DNA of 64,000 nt from Anaerotruncus sp. (GTDB lineage: Bacteria; Bacillota; Clostridia; Oscillospirales; Acutalibacteraceae): contig CP091724.1 in NCBI GenBank assembly GCA_022009795.1, positions 62,001 through 126,000 on the forward strand, written 5' to 3'. A program made the position numbers and the translations under genes. A model generated the notes under the pieces. It did no database searches. It was given only the letters and a program-made list of their open reading frames with translations, and was not told the origin of the DNA. Positions 30,393 through 41,196 of the stretch are shown piece by piece (the stretch's first letter is position 1; each line of letters starts with the position of its first letter).

Positions 30393-31253
30393 TTATTTAA
30401 TCGGCAAAATGCGCGCAAGCGCTTCAAATTCCTGCATGGTAAAGCTTTCCGCTCTGTCTTTTTTTCGTTTCGGCCTATTTCGCAAAGAGCCGCCGAAACC
30501 TCGCTTTTCGGAACTCCAAGTCCCGCCGAAAGGCAGTTTGCCGCGGTTTTCCTGCGCTGCAAAAACGCCGCTTTAACCACCTTGAAAAATTTTGCTTCGT
30601 CCGCAACCTCAACGGGCGGTGCTTTTTCTGATTTTTAAGGCGCATAACGGCGCTGTCAACTTTGGAGAGGGCATAAAAGATTCTTTGCCCACCTCAAAAA
30701 GCATTTGCGGCTCGGCATAGTAGTTTGCAGCCACGGTAACCGCCCCGCATTCTCTTGAGCCTATCGGCGCGCAAAGCCTTTCTGCGGCTTCTTTTTGCAC
30801 CATAACCACAATGTCGTCGATAGGGAGCTTGCTTTCAAGCAGCTTTATAATAAGCGGAGAGGTGATGTAGTAAGGCAGGTTGGCACAAATCTTAACGCTG
30901 CTCATTCCTGCAAATTCCGTTTCAATCAGCGCCTTTAAATCCATTTTAAGCGCGTCGCCCTCAATAATGTGCAAATTATCAAATTCGCCGAGTGTTTCAT
31001 CCAAAACGGGGAAAAGCCTTTTATCAAGCTCAATGCATGCCACTTTGCCGCAGGCCTTGCAAAGCTCTTTTGTGAGCACGCCGATTCCGGGGCCTATTTC
31101 AAGAGCGGCGGTTTGATTGTTTGCGTTAAGGCTTGCCGCCATTTCGGGGCACACATCGGGGTCTATCAAAAAGTTTTGCCCAAGTGCTTTTGAAAATGTA
31201 AAGCCGTGGCGGGATAATATTTTATTCACGGTGTTTATATCATAAAGATTCAT
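30393..31253 (-). CDS. rsmA: 16S rRNA (adenine-1518/1519-N6)-dimethyltransferase, frameshifted
   Basis: Dimethylates two adjacent adenines in the 3-prime hairpin of 16S rRNA during 30S maturation. 287 residues nominal. SAM motif LEIGPGIGVLT, acidic loop CIELDKRLF, catalytic NLPYYITSPLI, then MVQKEAAERL and PSPKL. The C-terminal helical domain (VKAAFLQRRKTAANCLS) is recovered after a shift near 30625; a further shift near 30460 gives the ending MQEFEALARILPIK. The start matches the usual opening with FTFSKALGQNFL. Confidence 0.96.
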
Positions 31254-31399
31254 AATTTACCTGCCGTTTCAAATAATAAAAAAAGCCGCATGTTTAATAT
31301 GATGTATTATATAATGAGAAAAAAAGGCGCAGAAGGCCCATTTTTTTCCCTTTGGCGGTGCTATTCTAACACATAAAAAGACAGTTTACAATATTTCTG

Positions 31400-31427
31400 T
31401 TGACAAATTGTTAAATTGTGCTAAAAT
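31400..31427 (+). promoter_or_regulatory. Promoter of the marR-ABC operon
   Basis: TTGACA at 31400-31405, 16 bases, TAAAAT at 31422-31427. Palindromes follow directly, covering the start point. Confidence 0.75.
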
Positions 31428-31433
31428 GTTGCT

Positions 31434-31462
31434 TAGTCGGCTAATGTTAGTTGGCTAACATT
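31434..31462 (+). promoter_or_regulatory. Tandem MarR-type operator
   Basis: TTAGTCGGCTAA (31434-31445) and TTAGTTGGCTAA (31447-31458) are near-identical palindromic units 13 bases apart. They also form a larger inverted repeat AATGTTAG-TTGG-CTAACATT (31443-31462). TTAG-n4-CTAA is the type of site bound by MarR dimers and lies at the transcription start of the marR gene, suggesting autorepression. Confidence 0.75.
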
Positions 31463-31503
31463 TAAGCCGAAAGGTGATTTTTCTATCGGATCGGAGTGAT
31501 AAA

Positions 31504-32001
31504 ATGTATTATAAACACAAGGACCCGCCTCCCGAAGGTATAATAGGCCCAAGAGTTAATTATCTTTCAAGGCTTGTTCGCCGCAGATTCAACGAGGTTA
31601 TTGCGGAGGAGGGCTTGTTTTCCGGCCAGCAGGATATTTTATTTGCAATAGTTGATAATGAGGGTGTTACCTCAAGCGAGCTTTCCTCTATGGTGGGCGT
31701 TTCGGCAGCCACAATCAGCGTTTCCGTTAAGCGAATGGAAAAAGCGGGCTTCATAATTAAAAAAGCGGATGAAAATGACGCCAGAATAAGCCGTCTTTAT
31801 CCCACGGAAAAGGCACGGGCGCTTCCCGAAAACATAAGGTATAAAATGAACGCACTTGAAGAAACGCTTTGCTCGGGCATGAGCAGGGAAGATGTTTTGC
31901 GGTTTTCGTCCTATTTGCAGCTTGCGATTAAAAATCTTTGCGAGCAAAGCGGGCAATGCCTTGCCGGCGGCGATAATATTGAAGGAGATGAAAATAAATG
32001 A
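31504..32001 (+). CDS. MarR-family transcriptional regulator
   Basis: 165 residues, intact. Winged HTH: FSGQQDILFAIVDNEGVTSS, then LSSMVGVSAATISVSVKRME (recognition helix) and the wing KADENDARISRLYPTEKA. Likely represses its own operon until a toxic or phenolic ligand binds. ATG at 31504 follows GGAGTGATAAA, preferred over an in-frame start at 31474. The stop overlaps the first ABC gene (ATGA), tying regulator and exporter together. Confidence 0.95.
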   Translation: MYYKHKDPPPEGIIGPRVNYLSRLVRRRFNEVIAEEGLFSGQQDILFAIVDNEGVTSSELSSMVGVSAATISVSVKRMEKAGFIIKKADENDARISRLYPTEKARALPENIRYKMNALEETLCSGMSREDVLRFSSYLQLAIKNLCEQSGQCLAGGDNIEGDENK

Positions 32002-33744
32002 TAAAAAAATTGGGCAAATATATGAAAGGACTCGGTTGGCTTTCGATTGTCAGTGTGCTTGGTATGATTATCGAGGCGTTTTTGCGAGCTTGCAATGCCA
32101 ACCCTTGCAAACAATATATATAATAATGTCAGCATTTCCACCACGCCTGAGGAAACACGGGTCTATGTGCTTAAAATGGGCTTCGGTATGCTGGCGTTGG
32201 CCGTTATCGGCTTGTGTGGCGGCCTTGCCACGATGAAAAGCTCTGCCGTTGTAAGCCAGAAATTTGCCTTTAGGCTCAGAAATGATGTTTACAAAAAAAT
32301 CAGCAGATTTTCGTTTAAAAACATAGATAAGTTCTCAACGGCTTCGCTCACAACCAGAATGACGAATGATATCACCATGCTGCAAAACGCCGTAATGATG
32401 TCGCTTCGTATTCTTGTAAGGGGACCGGCGCTTATCATAATTTCGGCGGTGTTTGCCGTTCGAATCAATCCGGGTATGTCGACAATTCTTCTTGTTATGC
32501 TTCCGATAATCGCTGTTATTGTGGCGCTTATAATGAAGTTCGGCTTCCCGATGTTTCAGAAAATGCAGAAAAAAGTTGATAATGTTAACCGCGTTGTGCA
32601 GGAAAATCTTATCGGCATGCGCGTTGTTAAGGCGTTTGTGCGCGAGGATCACGAAAAGGATAAATTCCACGACGCGTCCGACGAGCTTGCAAAGCAGGGC
32701 GCAACGGCATCGGGGCTTATCGTAACGGTTATGCCGGTTATGATGCTTCTTTTTAATGCCGTTATAGTGTTTGTTTATTACAAAGGTGCGCTTTCGGCAA
32801 GCGCCGGCACAATGCAGGTCGGTCAAATTTCCGTTTTTGCCTCGTATATCGTGCAAATTCTTATGAATCTTATGATGATTTCAATGATGCTGCTTATGCT
32901 TGCAAGAGCAAAAGCCTGCGGTGACCGAGTTGTTGAAGTGCTTGATACGGATATCGATATTGTTAATCCGAAAAATGCATTCGTTCCCGAAAATCCCAAG
33001 GGCGAGGTTGAATTTAAAAATGTTGATTTTAAATATGACACTCAGGATCACGGCGATAATGTGCTTCAAAATATAAGCTTTAAGGCAAAGCCGGGGCAAA
33101 TCGTGGGCATAGTCGGCGGTACGGGCTGCGGCAAATCAAGCCTTGTCAATCTTATTCCACGCCTTTATGATGCCACCGGCGGAGAGGTGCTTGTTGACGG
33201 CGTTAATGTTAAGGATTACGATCTTACCGCGCTTCGCGATATGATGGGTGTTGTGCTTCAAAAAAATGTTCTTTTCAGCGGCACGATAGAGGATAATATC
33301 CGCTGGGGCAAAAAGGATGCCACGGAGGAAGAAATCGTTCGCGTTTGCAAGGCTGCACAGGCAGACGGATTTATCAACGAGCAGCCGGACGGCTATAAAA
33401 CAAACCTTTCGCAAGGCGGTCTTAACCTTTCGGGCGGTCAAAAGCAAAGGCTTTGCATTGCCCGCGCAATGATTAAAAACCCGAAAATCCTTATTCTTGA
33501 CGATTCCACCAGTGCGGTAGACACCGCAACGGAGGCAAAAATCAGGGAAAGCTTCTATAACGAATTTAAGAACACCACCGTGTTTATAATTGCTCAAAGA
33601 ATTTCATCCGTTAAGGACGCGGATGAAATCCTTGTTGTGGACGACGGCGAAATCAAAGGCACCGGCACGCACGATGAGCTTATGAAAACGAACGAAATTT
33701 ATCAGGAAATTTACAACACACAGCAGAAAGGGGTGAGCGAATAA
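31998..33744 (+). CDS. Heterodimeric ABC multidrug exporter, degenerate-site half, frameshifted
   Basis: About 582 residues: six-helix ABC exporter membrane domain then ATPase domain. Walker A VGGTGCGKSS, signature LSGGQKQR, Walker B ILILDDSTSAVD and H-loop IIAQRISS. The catalytic Glu after Walker B is Asp and the H-loop His is Gln, so this half carries the non-hydrolytic site, as in TM287/BmrC-type heterodimers. Its LSGGQ would complete the active site of the partner. The only shift is near 32085-32095. ATG at 31998 overlaps the MarR stop. Confidence 0.95.
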
Positions 33745-35602
33745 TGCCAATGGGAGGACCTCTGGGAAAAAGCGATTTTAAAAAGCCGAAAAATGCAAAA
33801 AAGACCTTCGGCAGAATTTTTAAAATATATGGGCAAAAAAACAAGGCATTGCTTTTTGGTTGTGTTTGTTTCGCTCGTTCTCAGCACCGTGTGCAGCATC
33901 GGCGCTTCGTATTGCTTGAAGCCGATTTTAAACGATGTGGCTTCTTCTATCAAAGCAGGCAATTTCGCAAGCGACGGCGTGAGCACGCTTATCAAAAACC
34001 TTGCGCGCCTTTCCGCACTTTATATCGGCGCTTCGCTTTTTACATTTATTCAAAGCAAAAATAATGGTTAAGGTGGCGTATAAAACCACAAATCTTTTGC
34101 GCAAGGATTTGTTTGACCATATGCAAACCCTGCCGCTTCGCTATTTTGATTCGCAAACGCACGGCGAAATCATGAGCCGCTTCACAAACGATGTGGATAA
34201 TGTTCAGATGATGCTGGAGCAATCCATGGTTCAGCTTGTTTCATCTGCATTCACCTTTGTGGGAATTGTTGCGATGATGATTGTTTTAAGCCCCGTGCTT
34301 TTCGGCTTTGCTCTTATTTTCCTTGTTGTTATGATGATAGTCGTTTCGCAAATCGGTAAGCAGTCAAGAAAATATTTCAGGGCGCAGCAAAAAAATCTGG
34401 GAGCAATGAACGGCAACATCGAGGAATCCATCGAGGGCATGAAGGTTATTAAGGTCTTTAACCACGAGGAGCAGGCGATTGCCGATTTCACCGAAACAAA
34501 CGAAAATTTCCGCAAGGCGGCAACAAATGCAAACTTCTTCTCCGGCATTATGGGTCCGTGTTCCACGGGTATCAATAATGCAAGCTATGCAACAATTGCT
34601 CTTGTGGGCGGTATTCTTGCCCTTTCCGGCAATCTTGATATCGGCACATTTTTCACCTTCCTCAGCTATTCAAAACAATTCACTCAGCCGATTAACCAAA
34701 TCGCAAACCAAATGAACACTGTTTTTTCTGCCCTTGCGGGCGCAGAGCGCGTGTTTGAAATAATGGATATGGATCCGGAAGTTGACGAGGGCACCGTTAC
34801 TCTTGAAGAAAAGCTTGAAAACGGCGAAAGAAAGCTTTTTTGGAACGACGGCGGCAAAATCAGCCCTGTTGAGGGCAACGTTGTTTTTGATGATGTTGAT
34901 TTTTCCTATGTTCCCGAAAAGCCGGTGCTTAAAGATATTTCCCTTTATGCAAAGCACGGACAAAAGATTGCTTTTGTGGGCTCAACGGGTGCAGGGAAAA
35001 CAACCATCACAAACCTTATAAACCGCTTTTACGATATTCAGTGCGGCACGATAACTTATGACGGAATTGATATTAAACGCATCAAAAAAGACGATTTGCG
35101 CCGCACGCTTTCCATCGTGCTTCAGGATACGCATTTGTTCACCGGCACCGTTATGGATAATATCCGCTACGGCAGGCTTGATGCCACGGACGAAGAATGC
35201 ATCGAGGCGGCCAAGCTTGCTTCGGCACATTCGTTTATCAGGCGCCTGCCCGAGGGATATAACACCCAAATCAGCGGCGACGGCGATAATCTTTCGCAGG
35301 GTCAACGCCAGCTTCTTGCAATCGCAAGAGCCGCGGTTGCCAAGCCTGTTGTGCTGATTTTGGATGAGGCGACCTCTTCCGTAGACACAAGAACCGAGCT
35401 TCATATCGAGCACGGTATGGATAGGCTTATGATGGGCAGAACGGTGTTTGTTATTGCTCACAGGCTTTCAACCGTTCGCAATTCAAATGCAATTATGGTG
35501 CTTGAAAACGGCGAAATTACAGAGCGCGGCGATCACGAGGATTTGCTGCAGCTTAAGGGCAGATATTACGAGCTTTGCACGGGCAAGGCACAGCTCACCT
35601 GA
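33744..35602 (+). CDS. Heterodimeric ABC multidrug exporter, catalytic half, frameshifted
   Basis: About 619 residues with an N-terminal Gly/Lys-rich extension. Membrane domain with the coupling-helix region TTNLLRKDLFDHMQTLPLRY; ATPase with Walker A VGSTGAGKTT, signature LSQGQRQ (degenerate, Gly to Gln), Walker B VLILDEATSSVD and H-loop IAHRLST. The canonical Glu and His complement the degenerate partner, so only one functional ATP site forms per dimer. Shifts near 33840 and 34062. TAATG overlap with the previous gene. Substrate probably toxic amphiphiles (from the MarR link, inference). Confidence 0.95.
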
Positions 35603-35704
35603 TTTTGAAGCACACATATTCAAAAAAGTGCCTGAAAATGAATAATTGTAATAACTGTGTAATAAACATTTTTAATAAATTGTTAAAAGTTTTTTTAAAA
35701 ACGC

Positions 35705-35733
35705 TTTACAATTCTTCGCTTTAATGTTATAAT
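35705..35733 (+). promoter_or_regulatory. Promoter of the cell-wall protein gene
   Basis: TTTACA at 35705-35710, 17 bases, TATAAT at 35728-35733. Confidence 0.7.
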
Positions 35734-35791
35734 TCATATGAATTGTAAATGAGAATATTATCTCGAAAAAAATATTTATGAGGTGTTAATT

Positions 35792-36351
35792 ATGAAAAAA
35801 AGAAGTTATTGGCAGCAGTTATTTCTGTTATCGCTGCAATCTCTGTTTGCACTGCATTTGCTGTTCCGGCAATGGCTGCAATCAATGTTTACAGTCCTCA
35901 GGGTGTTGCAATCATTTGCTCAATTAACGATCCGCTTGTTAATAAGAAACCTTCCAATCAGCTTACCGGCGCTCAAAAAGAGCCCGGCTCCAAGGTTATC
36001 ACTTTCACATATTCCGGTTCTTCCAAGCTTCTCGGCTGGAGCTTTGTAAACGGTGCAGGCCAAGAGGTTTCTCTTGCTTCCCTTTCAGACAGCTGCAGAA
36101 TCATCAGTCAGGAAGGCAATACACTTGTTATCGAAATCACCAATCTTGATACTTTCCAGGCTCCGGACGGCTACACCGTAAACGCTAATGTTGAAGTTAA
36201 GAACGGCGAATCCGAATCCACAACAGGCAAAAAGGACAATTCTTCTAAGTCTCCCAGCACAGGTGCGGCTTCAATCGCAGCAGCATCCGTTGCGGCAGCA
36301 GGCGCAGGCATTGCAGTTATTGCTCTTGCAAAGAAGAAAGACGCTGAATAA
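35792..36351 (+). CDS. Secreted protein with sortase-type C terminus, frameshifted at start
   Basis: About 187 residues. The signal peptide is in another frame after the A run at 35795: MKK, then VIAAVISVIAAISVCTAFAV and PAMA-AINVYS. The mature part is a single predicted beta domain (SKVITFTYSGSSKLLGWSFV) of unknown fold. The C terminus has SPSTG, a 23-residue hydrophobic helix and a KKKD tail, the layout of a sorting signal although SPSTG departs from LPxTG. Class B sortases accept variant motifs, and one is encoded 120 bases downstream. A terminator follows, so the substrate is expressed separately. The SD is GAGGTG. Confidence 0.75.
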
Positions 36352-36371
36352 TTTTTTTAACAATGATTTTT

Positions 36372-36405
36372 AAAAACCTGTTTCCCCGGGCAACAGGTTT
36401 TTTTA
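36372..36405 (+). terminator. Terminator of the cell-wall protein gene
   Basis: AAAAACCTGTT and AACAGGTTTTT (11 pairs) around TCCCCGGGC, then T run. Confidence 0.9.
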
Positions 36406-36470
36406 CTGTGTGCGGCAAATGAAAGCCTGCCGTGCAAGAATTTGCGATTCACTATATCGGCGGTGATATT

Positions 36471-37303
36471 ATGAATGAAAAAAATATAAATAATAATCAA
36501 ATACCGGAAAATAAGAATGGTGCCGGTAAAAAGAACAATAAAAAAACAAGGCAAGAACGGTTTTTGCTTATTATTGCCGTAATTATTTTTTTGTTTGCGC
36601 TTGTGTTTATATAGGTTTTTTTATCTTTATAATGTTAAATCGGCGGAAAAATGAAACCACCTCTGCGCCGCAAACCACTCAAACCACAGAGGGGCCGCTT
36701 GCCGAAAACCCCGTTGATTTTGCCTCGTTGCAATCCCAAAACAGCGAAATCTATGCTTGGATTAAGATTGATGACACCGATGTTGATTACCCGATAGTGC
36801 AAAGCGGCAGCGATGATGATTTTTATTTGCGCCACAGCGCTTTTGATAAAAAGTATCTTTCAAGCGGCGCAATTTACACACAAGGCGTAAATCGCACGGA
36901 TTTTACCGATCCGATAATGGTTGTTTACGGCCACAACGGTTATAAAGAAACCATGTTTACAACTCTTCATAAATTTGAAGATTCCGATTTCTTTAATTCG
37001 CACGAATATTTTTATATCTATATGCCGCAGCATAAGCTGACTTATCAAATTATTTCGGCTTTTAAATATGACGATCGGCATATAATGAACTCGTTTAATT
37101 TTTATGATGAAAATGACTTGGCGAATTTTCAGGCGGAAATCACCAATCCTTCATCCGCTTTAAAAAAATGTTCGCACAAATCTTGACACAACTATTGATA
37201 AAGACAGCAAAATTGTGGTATTATCTACGTGTATTACGAATCAAAAAAAGCAACAGATTCCTTGTTTGCGGGGTACTTGTAAAAAGATGAGAAAACAAAT
37301 TGA
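36471..37303 (+). CDS. Class B sortase, frameshifted
   Basis: Membrane-anchored transpeptidase joining sorting-signal proteins to the wall. About 278 residues: basic N terminus, membrane helix (FLLIIAVIIFLFALVFI), Thr-rich linker, then the sortase B domain with YAWIKIDDTDVDYPIVQSG, catalytic His in VYGHNGYKETMF and catalytic Cys in VVLSTCITNQK with the conserved downstream segment recovered after a shift near 37168; further shifts near 36612, 37245 and 37285. SrtB-specific insertions (FYLRHSAFDKKYLSSGAIY) are evident. Its end overlaps the LCP gene by 17 bases. Confidence 0.92.
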
Positions 37304-38593
37304 TCCAAATTTATCGGGCAGTGCCGATGAACTTCTTTTTATGGGCGCGCAGGAAGCGCCCTTGGCAGAGTCTCACGAAAGCACCGAGCCTTTTAAAATT
37401 CAAGAGAGTGAAGCGGATGAAGCTTCGTCTTCCGGTGATTTTTCTGCCGATGGGCAGCATCATCATCACAGTTCCTCCGGTTCTCACAGCCATCATCATT
37501 CATCCGGCTCGTCACACGGCAGTCATCATCACAGCCGGCACCATCATCGCCATCATCACCACCACCATCATCACCATTCAAAAAGAAGAATTCCCGTTTG
37601 GGCACGCATTCTTATAATAATTTTTGCAATTCTTTTTGCTGCGGTTGCCATTATCGGCGGCACATATTTGGGGCTTCGTGAAAAAAAGGGCAGAATGATC
37701 TTGTGGTTGAGCAGGCAAATCCCAAATATGAAGAAACCGTTGAATATAACGGCCACACATATATTTATGATAAAAACAAGGTTGCCTTTGCTTTTATAGG
37801 CGTGGACAGCGAAAAGGTTGGCAAAAACGATGGGCTTATAGGCACATCGGGTCAGGCGGATACGGATATGGTTGCCGTTGTTGACACCGCTACCGGAAAG
37901 GTAAGCATCATAACCGTGCCGCGAGACACAATGGTTGATATAGACCTTTATTCGACGGACGGTAAATTCCTGCGCACCGAGAATATGCAGGTTTGCCTTT
38001 CTTATGCTTACGGTGACGGCGCAGAATCCTCGTGCAAAAACACAATCACGGCTCTCAGCAGAATTCTTGCAAATGTGCCGATTGAAAAGTATTTCGTGCT
38101 TGATTTAAAGGGCATTGCTCCGCTTAATGACGCAATCGGCGGAGTGACCGTGGAATCGCTTTATGATTTTCCCGATCAAAATATCAAAAAGGGCGATAAG
38201 GTAACGATTATGGGCGATTTTGCCGAAACCTATGTTCGCAAAAGAGATACAAACACGATCAATGCTTCACTTAACAGAACAGCGCGTCAGTCGCAATATA
38301 TCAAGGCGTATGCCGAGCAACTCAGAAAAGCCGTTACAAGCGATTTCTCAACCATTTCAAATTTGTATAACACGGCTTCAAAATACAGCCAAACGAATAT
38401 TTCACTCAGCGATGTAACTTATCTTGCTTCCGTTGTGCTTCAGCACGGAGTAACGGAGGTTAACCAATATACGATAGACGGTGAAATGAAAGCTTCTTCC
38501 GAAGTTTCGGAGGATGTTTTTGCCGAGTATTATGCAGACAGCGATTCCGTTATGGAAATCGTGCTCAACTGCTTCTATCAGCAGGTTAGTTAA
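37287..38593 (+). CDS. LytR-CpsA-Psr family protein with His-rich cytoplasmic tail, frameshifted
   Basis: About 435 residues. LCP enzymes attach polymers such as teichoic acids or capsule to peptidoglycan outside the membrane. Cytoplasmic N terminus with an acidic Ser part and a dense histidine stretch (about residues 56-95, with one run of nine His), a membrane helix (WARILIIIFAILFAAVAIIG), then the LCP domain: FAFIGVDSEK, DTDMVAVVDTATGKVSIITV, PRDTMVDID, and later RKRDTNTINASLNRTARQ with the conserved Arg set. Shift near 37690. The start ATG lies inside the sortase end, implying coupling. Confidence 0.92.
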
Positions 38594-38679
38594 TGTTGAC
38601 GCTTGCGGCTTAAATTTCGGCATTTCAGTGCTGCGGGAGGCCAGTGAAAAAAATAAATGCAGCAGAAAGGGCTCAATTG

Positions 38680-39525
38680 ATGAACAGCGAATTAAAAAGA
38701 GAACTGTCCGTTTATGCCACTCAAATAAGAATCGGCATAATTGAAGGCACATATAATGCAAAAGCGGGCCATCCGGGCGGAAGCCTTTCCGCGGCAGATG
38801 CTTTGGCTTATCTTTACGGCGCGGAAATGAAATATGATACAAAGAATCCTAAAATGGAGGATAGGGACAGATTGGTTCTTTCAAAAGGCCATGCTGCACC
38901 GGCTCTTTACGGCGCACTTGCTTACAAGGGCTTTTTCCCTGTTGAGGATTTAAAAACACTTCGCCATATCGGCTCATATCTTCAGGGTCACCCGAATATG
39001 AATACCGTTCCCGGCGTTGATATGAGCACAGGCTCTCTCGGCCAGGGCGTAAGCGCGGCTTGCGGCATGGCAAAGGGTGCAAAAATGCTCGGCAAAAACG
39101 ATATCAGAGTTTATACCATCCTCGGCGACGGCGAAATCGAAGAGGGGCAGGCTTGGGAAGCTATGATGTTTGCTTCTCAGTATCAGCTGGATAATCTTTG
39201 CGTTATCATTGATGTAAACGGTCTTCAGATAGACGGCAAATGCAGCGAGGTTATGAGTGCAGAGCCGATTGATGAAAAGGTTAAGGCTTTCGGCTTCGAT
39301 TGCATCACGATAGACGGCAATGATTTTGATGAGCTTGAAAAAGCTTTTTGATGCTTTCCACAACAGTAATAAGCCTTTTTGCCATTATTATGAAAAACCG
39401 TTAAGGGCAAGGGCGTTTCTTACATGGAAAACGCAGTCGGCTGGCACGGCAAAGCTCCCAACACGGAAGAATATGAAATTGCAATGGCAGAGCTTAATGA
39501 AACTCTTGCAGAATTGGAGGCGTAA
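38680..39525 (+). CDS. Transketolase, N-terminal subunit, frameshifted
   Basis: Thiamine-pyrophosphate-binding half of a two-gene transketolase (non-oxidative pentose phosphate pathway). About 281 residues. Motifs: GHPGGSLSAADALAYLYG, LSKGHAAPALYGALA, STGSLGQGVSAACGMA and the TPP motif GDGEIEEGQAWEAMMFAS with VDVNGLQIDG (as IIDVNGLQIDG). Shift near 39350 restores KTVKGKGVSYMEN and WHGKAPN. ATG at 38680 fits the family start; GTG at 38644 after GGGAGGCCA is a serious alternative adding 12 residues. Confidence 0.95.
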
Positions 39526-39528
39526 GAT

Positions 39529-40473
39529 ATGGCAGAGATTAAATGTGTTGCAACAAGAGAAAGCTACGGCAATGCTTTAAAGGAGCTTGCGCAAAACGGC
39601 GCGGATAATCTTGTTGTTCTTGATGCCGATCTTTCGGCAGCCACCAAAACGGCAATTTTCAAAAATGCTTTTCCGGATCGCCACATCAATTGCGGCATTG
39701 CGGAATCAAATATGATGAGCGTTGCGGCAGGTCTCAGCACAATGGGCTATGTTCCTTTTGCCTCAAGCTTTGCAATGTTTGCCGCAGGCAGAGCCTTTGA
39801 GCAAATCAGAAACTCTGTAGGCTATCCTCATCTTAATGTTAAAATCGGCGCCACACATGCCGGCATTTCCGTCGGCGAGGACGGCGCTTCCCACCAGTGC
39901 TGCGAGGATTTTGCGCTTATGCGTTCAATTCCCGGAATGGTTGTTATTTGCCCGGCAGACGATGTTGAGGCAAGGCAGGCTGTTATTGCCGCTTATCATT
40001 ACGACGGCCCTGTTTATCTTCGCTTCGGCAGGCTTGCTGTGCCCGTTTTCCACAATGACGATTATAAATTTGAAATCGGAAAAGGCGAGCTTGTTAAAGA
40101 GGGCAGCGATGTAACAATCATTGCAAACGGACTTATGGTTGCCGAGGCTATCAATGCCGCAGATGAGCTTAAAGCTCAGGGTATTGACGCCGAGGTTATT
40201 AACATCGCCACCATCAAGCCTCTTGATACGGAGCTCATTGTTAAATCGGCAAAGAAAACAGGCAAAGTTATTACAGTGGAGGAGCATAATGTTATCGGCG
40301 GTCTCGGAGAGGCTGTTTGCTCGGCTCTTTCGGAGTGTTGCCCAACACCGGTTAAACGCATAGGTATAAACGATGTGTTCGGCCACAGCGGTCCCGCAAA
40401 GGATCTGCTCAAGCAATTCGGCCTTTCGGCAGAAAATATTGTTAAGGAAACAAAAGAATTCCTCGGCAAATAA
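39529..40473 (+). CDS. Transketolase, C-terminal subunit
   Basis: 314 residues, intact. Pyrimidine-binding and C-terminal domains: VVLDADLSAATKTAIF, INCGIAESNMMSVAAGLSTM (TPP-activating Glu region), HAGISVGEDGASHQCCEDFA, VICPADDVEARQA, then VTIIANGLMVAEAINAADEL and TVEEHNVIGGLGEAV. It begins four bases after the N-subunit stop, with GGAGG as SD; the two subunits form the active enzyme. Confidence 0.96.
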   Translation: MAEIKCVATRESYGNALKELAQNGADNLVVLDADLSAATKTAIFKNAFPDRHINCGIAESNMMSVAAGLSTMGYVPFASSFAMFAAGRAFEQIRNSVGYPHLNVKIGATHAGISVGEDGASHQCCEDFALMRSIPGMVVICPADDVEARQAVIAAYHYDGPVYLRFGRLAVPVFHNDDYKFEIGKGELVKEGSDVTIIANGLMVAEAINAADELKAQGIDAEVINIATIKPLDTELIVKSAKKTGKVITVEEHNVIGGLGEAVCSALSECCPTPVKRIGINDVFGHSGPAKDLLKQFGLSAENIVKETKEFLGK

Positions 40474-40492
40474 TTTAAGATTGCGATTAAAC

Positions 40493-40527
40493 GCCCTGTG
40501 CACTTTGTCCATGGGGCATTTTTTTGC
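40493..40527 (+). terminator. Terminator of the transketolase operon
   Basis: GCCC...GGGC stem with internal GTG/CATG pairing followed by ATTTTTTT. Confidence 0.65.
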
Positions 40528-40645
40528 GCAAAATTGATAATTGAACCATAAATTTGATAATCGGCTAAAAAAATAGCATAAATTTGGCATTTAAATCATC
40601 TTTTTGATGTTGGAACAGCATAATATCAGGCAAGGAGATGATTAG

Positions 40646-41181
40646 ATGAAAGAAAAAAATTTAAATCGTTTATTACAAAGCATTCCGAAATTTGGAAATT
40701 TATTAAATTTACCTTCACCGGTGCCAGCACATCCGTGCTTGAGCTTGCAGTGTTTGCATTGCTGCAATATGTTGTGTTTAAAAATCTAAACAATGTGCCC
40801 GTAACCGATAATGCAGTGCTTTCATTTTTGAAAATAGAGTATAAGGGCTACTTGTATTCTTATTCAATTTCTGCTATCATCGGATATGCGGCGGCGTATA
40901 TTATGAATCGCAAACTCACCTTTAAGGCTGATGTTAATCCCGTGTTTTCAACCGTTGCCTATGCAGTAATGGTTGCCTGCACAATAGCGTTTAACACTTG
41001 GTTTGGCGCCTTTCTCGGCACGCTTGTTAAAAACAGCGGCTATGATAACTTTATTGTTGAAATGCTCACAAAGCTTTTGGTTATGACTGTTCCGACTTTG
41101 TGGACCTATCCTCTCAGCCGATTTGTTATTCATAAGCGCAAAAAGCCATTGCCGCAAGCAACTGCCGCAGAGGCAGTGTGA
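40646..41181 (+). CDS. GtrA-like membrane protein, frameshifted at start
   Basis: About 178 residues, four membrane helices. After a shift in the A/T run near 40658 the N terminus reads IWKFIKFTFTGASTSVLELA, the GtrA opening (K(F)xxxGxxxTxxxxxxF). Helices follow at YSYSISAIIGYAAAYIMNRK (typical N-R-K-[FL]-T-F element) and TVPTLWTYPLSRFVIHK. Relatives flip or help transfer lipid-linked sugars for surface polysaccharide decoration. SD AAGGAG before ATG at 40646. The HAD gene begins 15 bases after its stop. Confidence 0.82.
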
Positions 41182-41196
41182 AACGGAGGAATTGCA

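Noticed and set aside
37455..37585. Acidic Asp-rich protein on the minus strand (complement of the His codons)
   Set aside because: It is the shadow of the His-rich tail of the LCP gene, which is supported by the membrane helix and LCP domain that follow.
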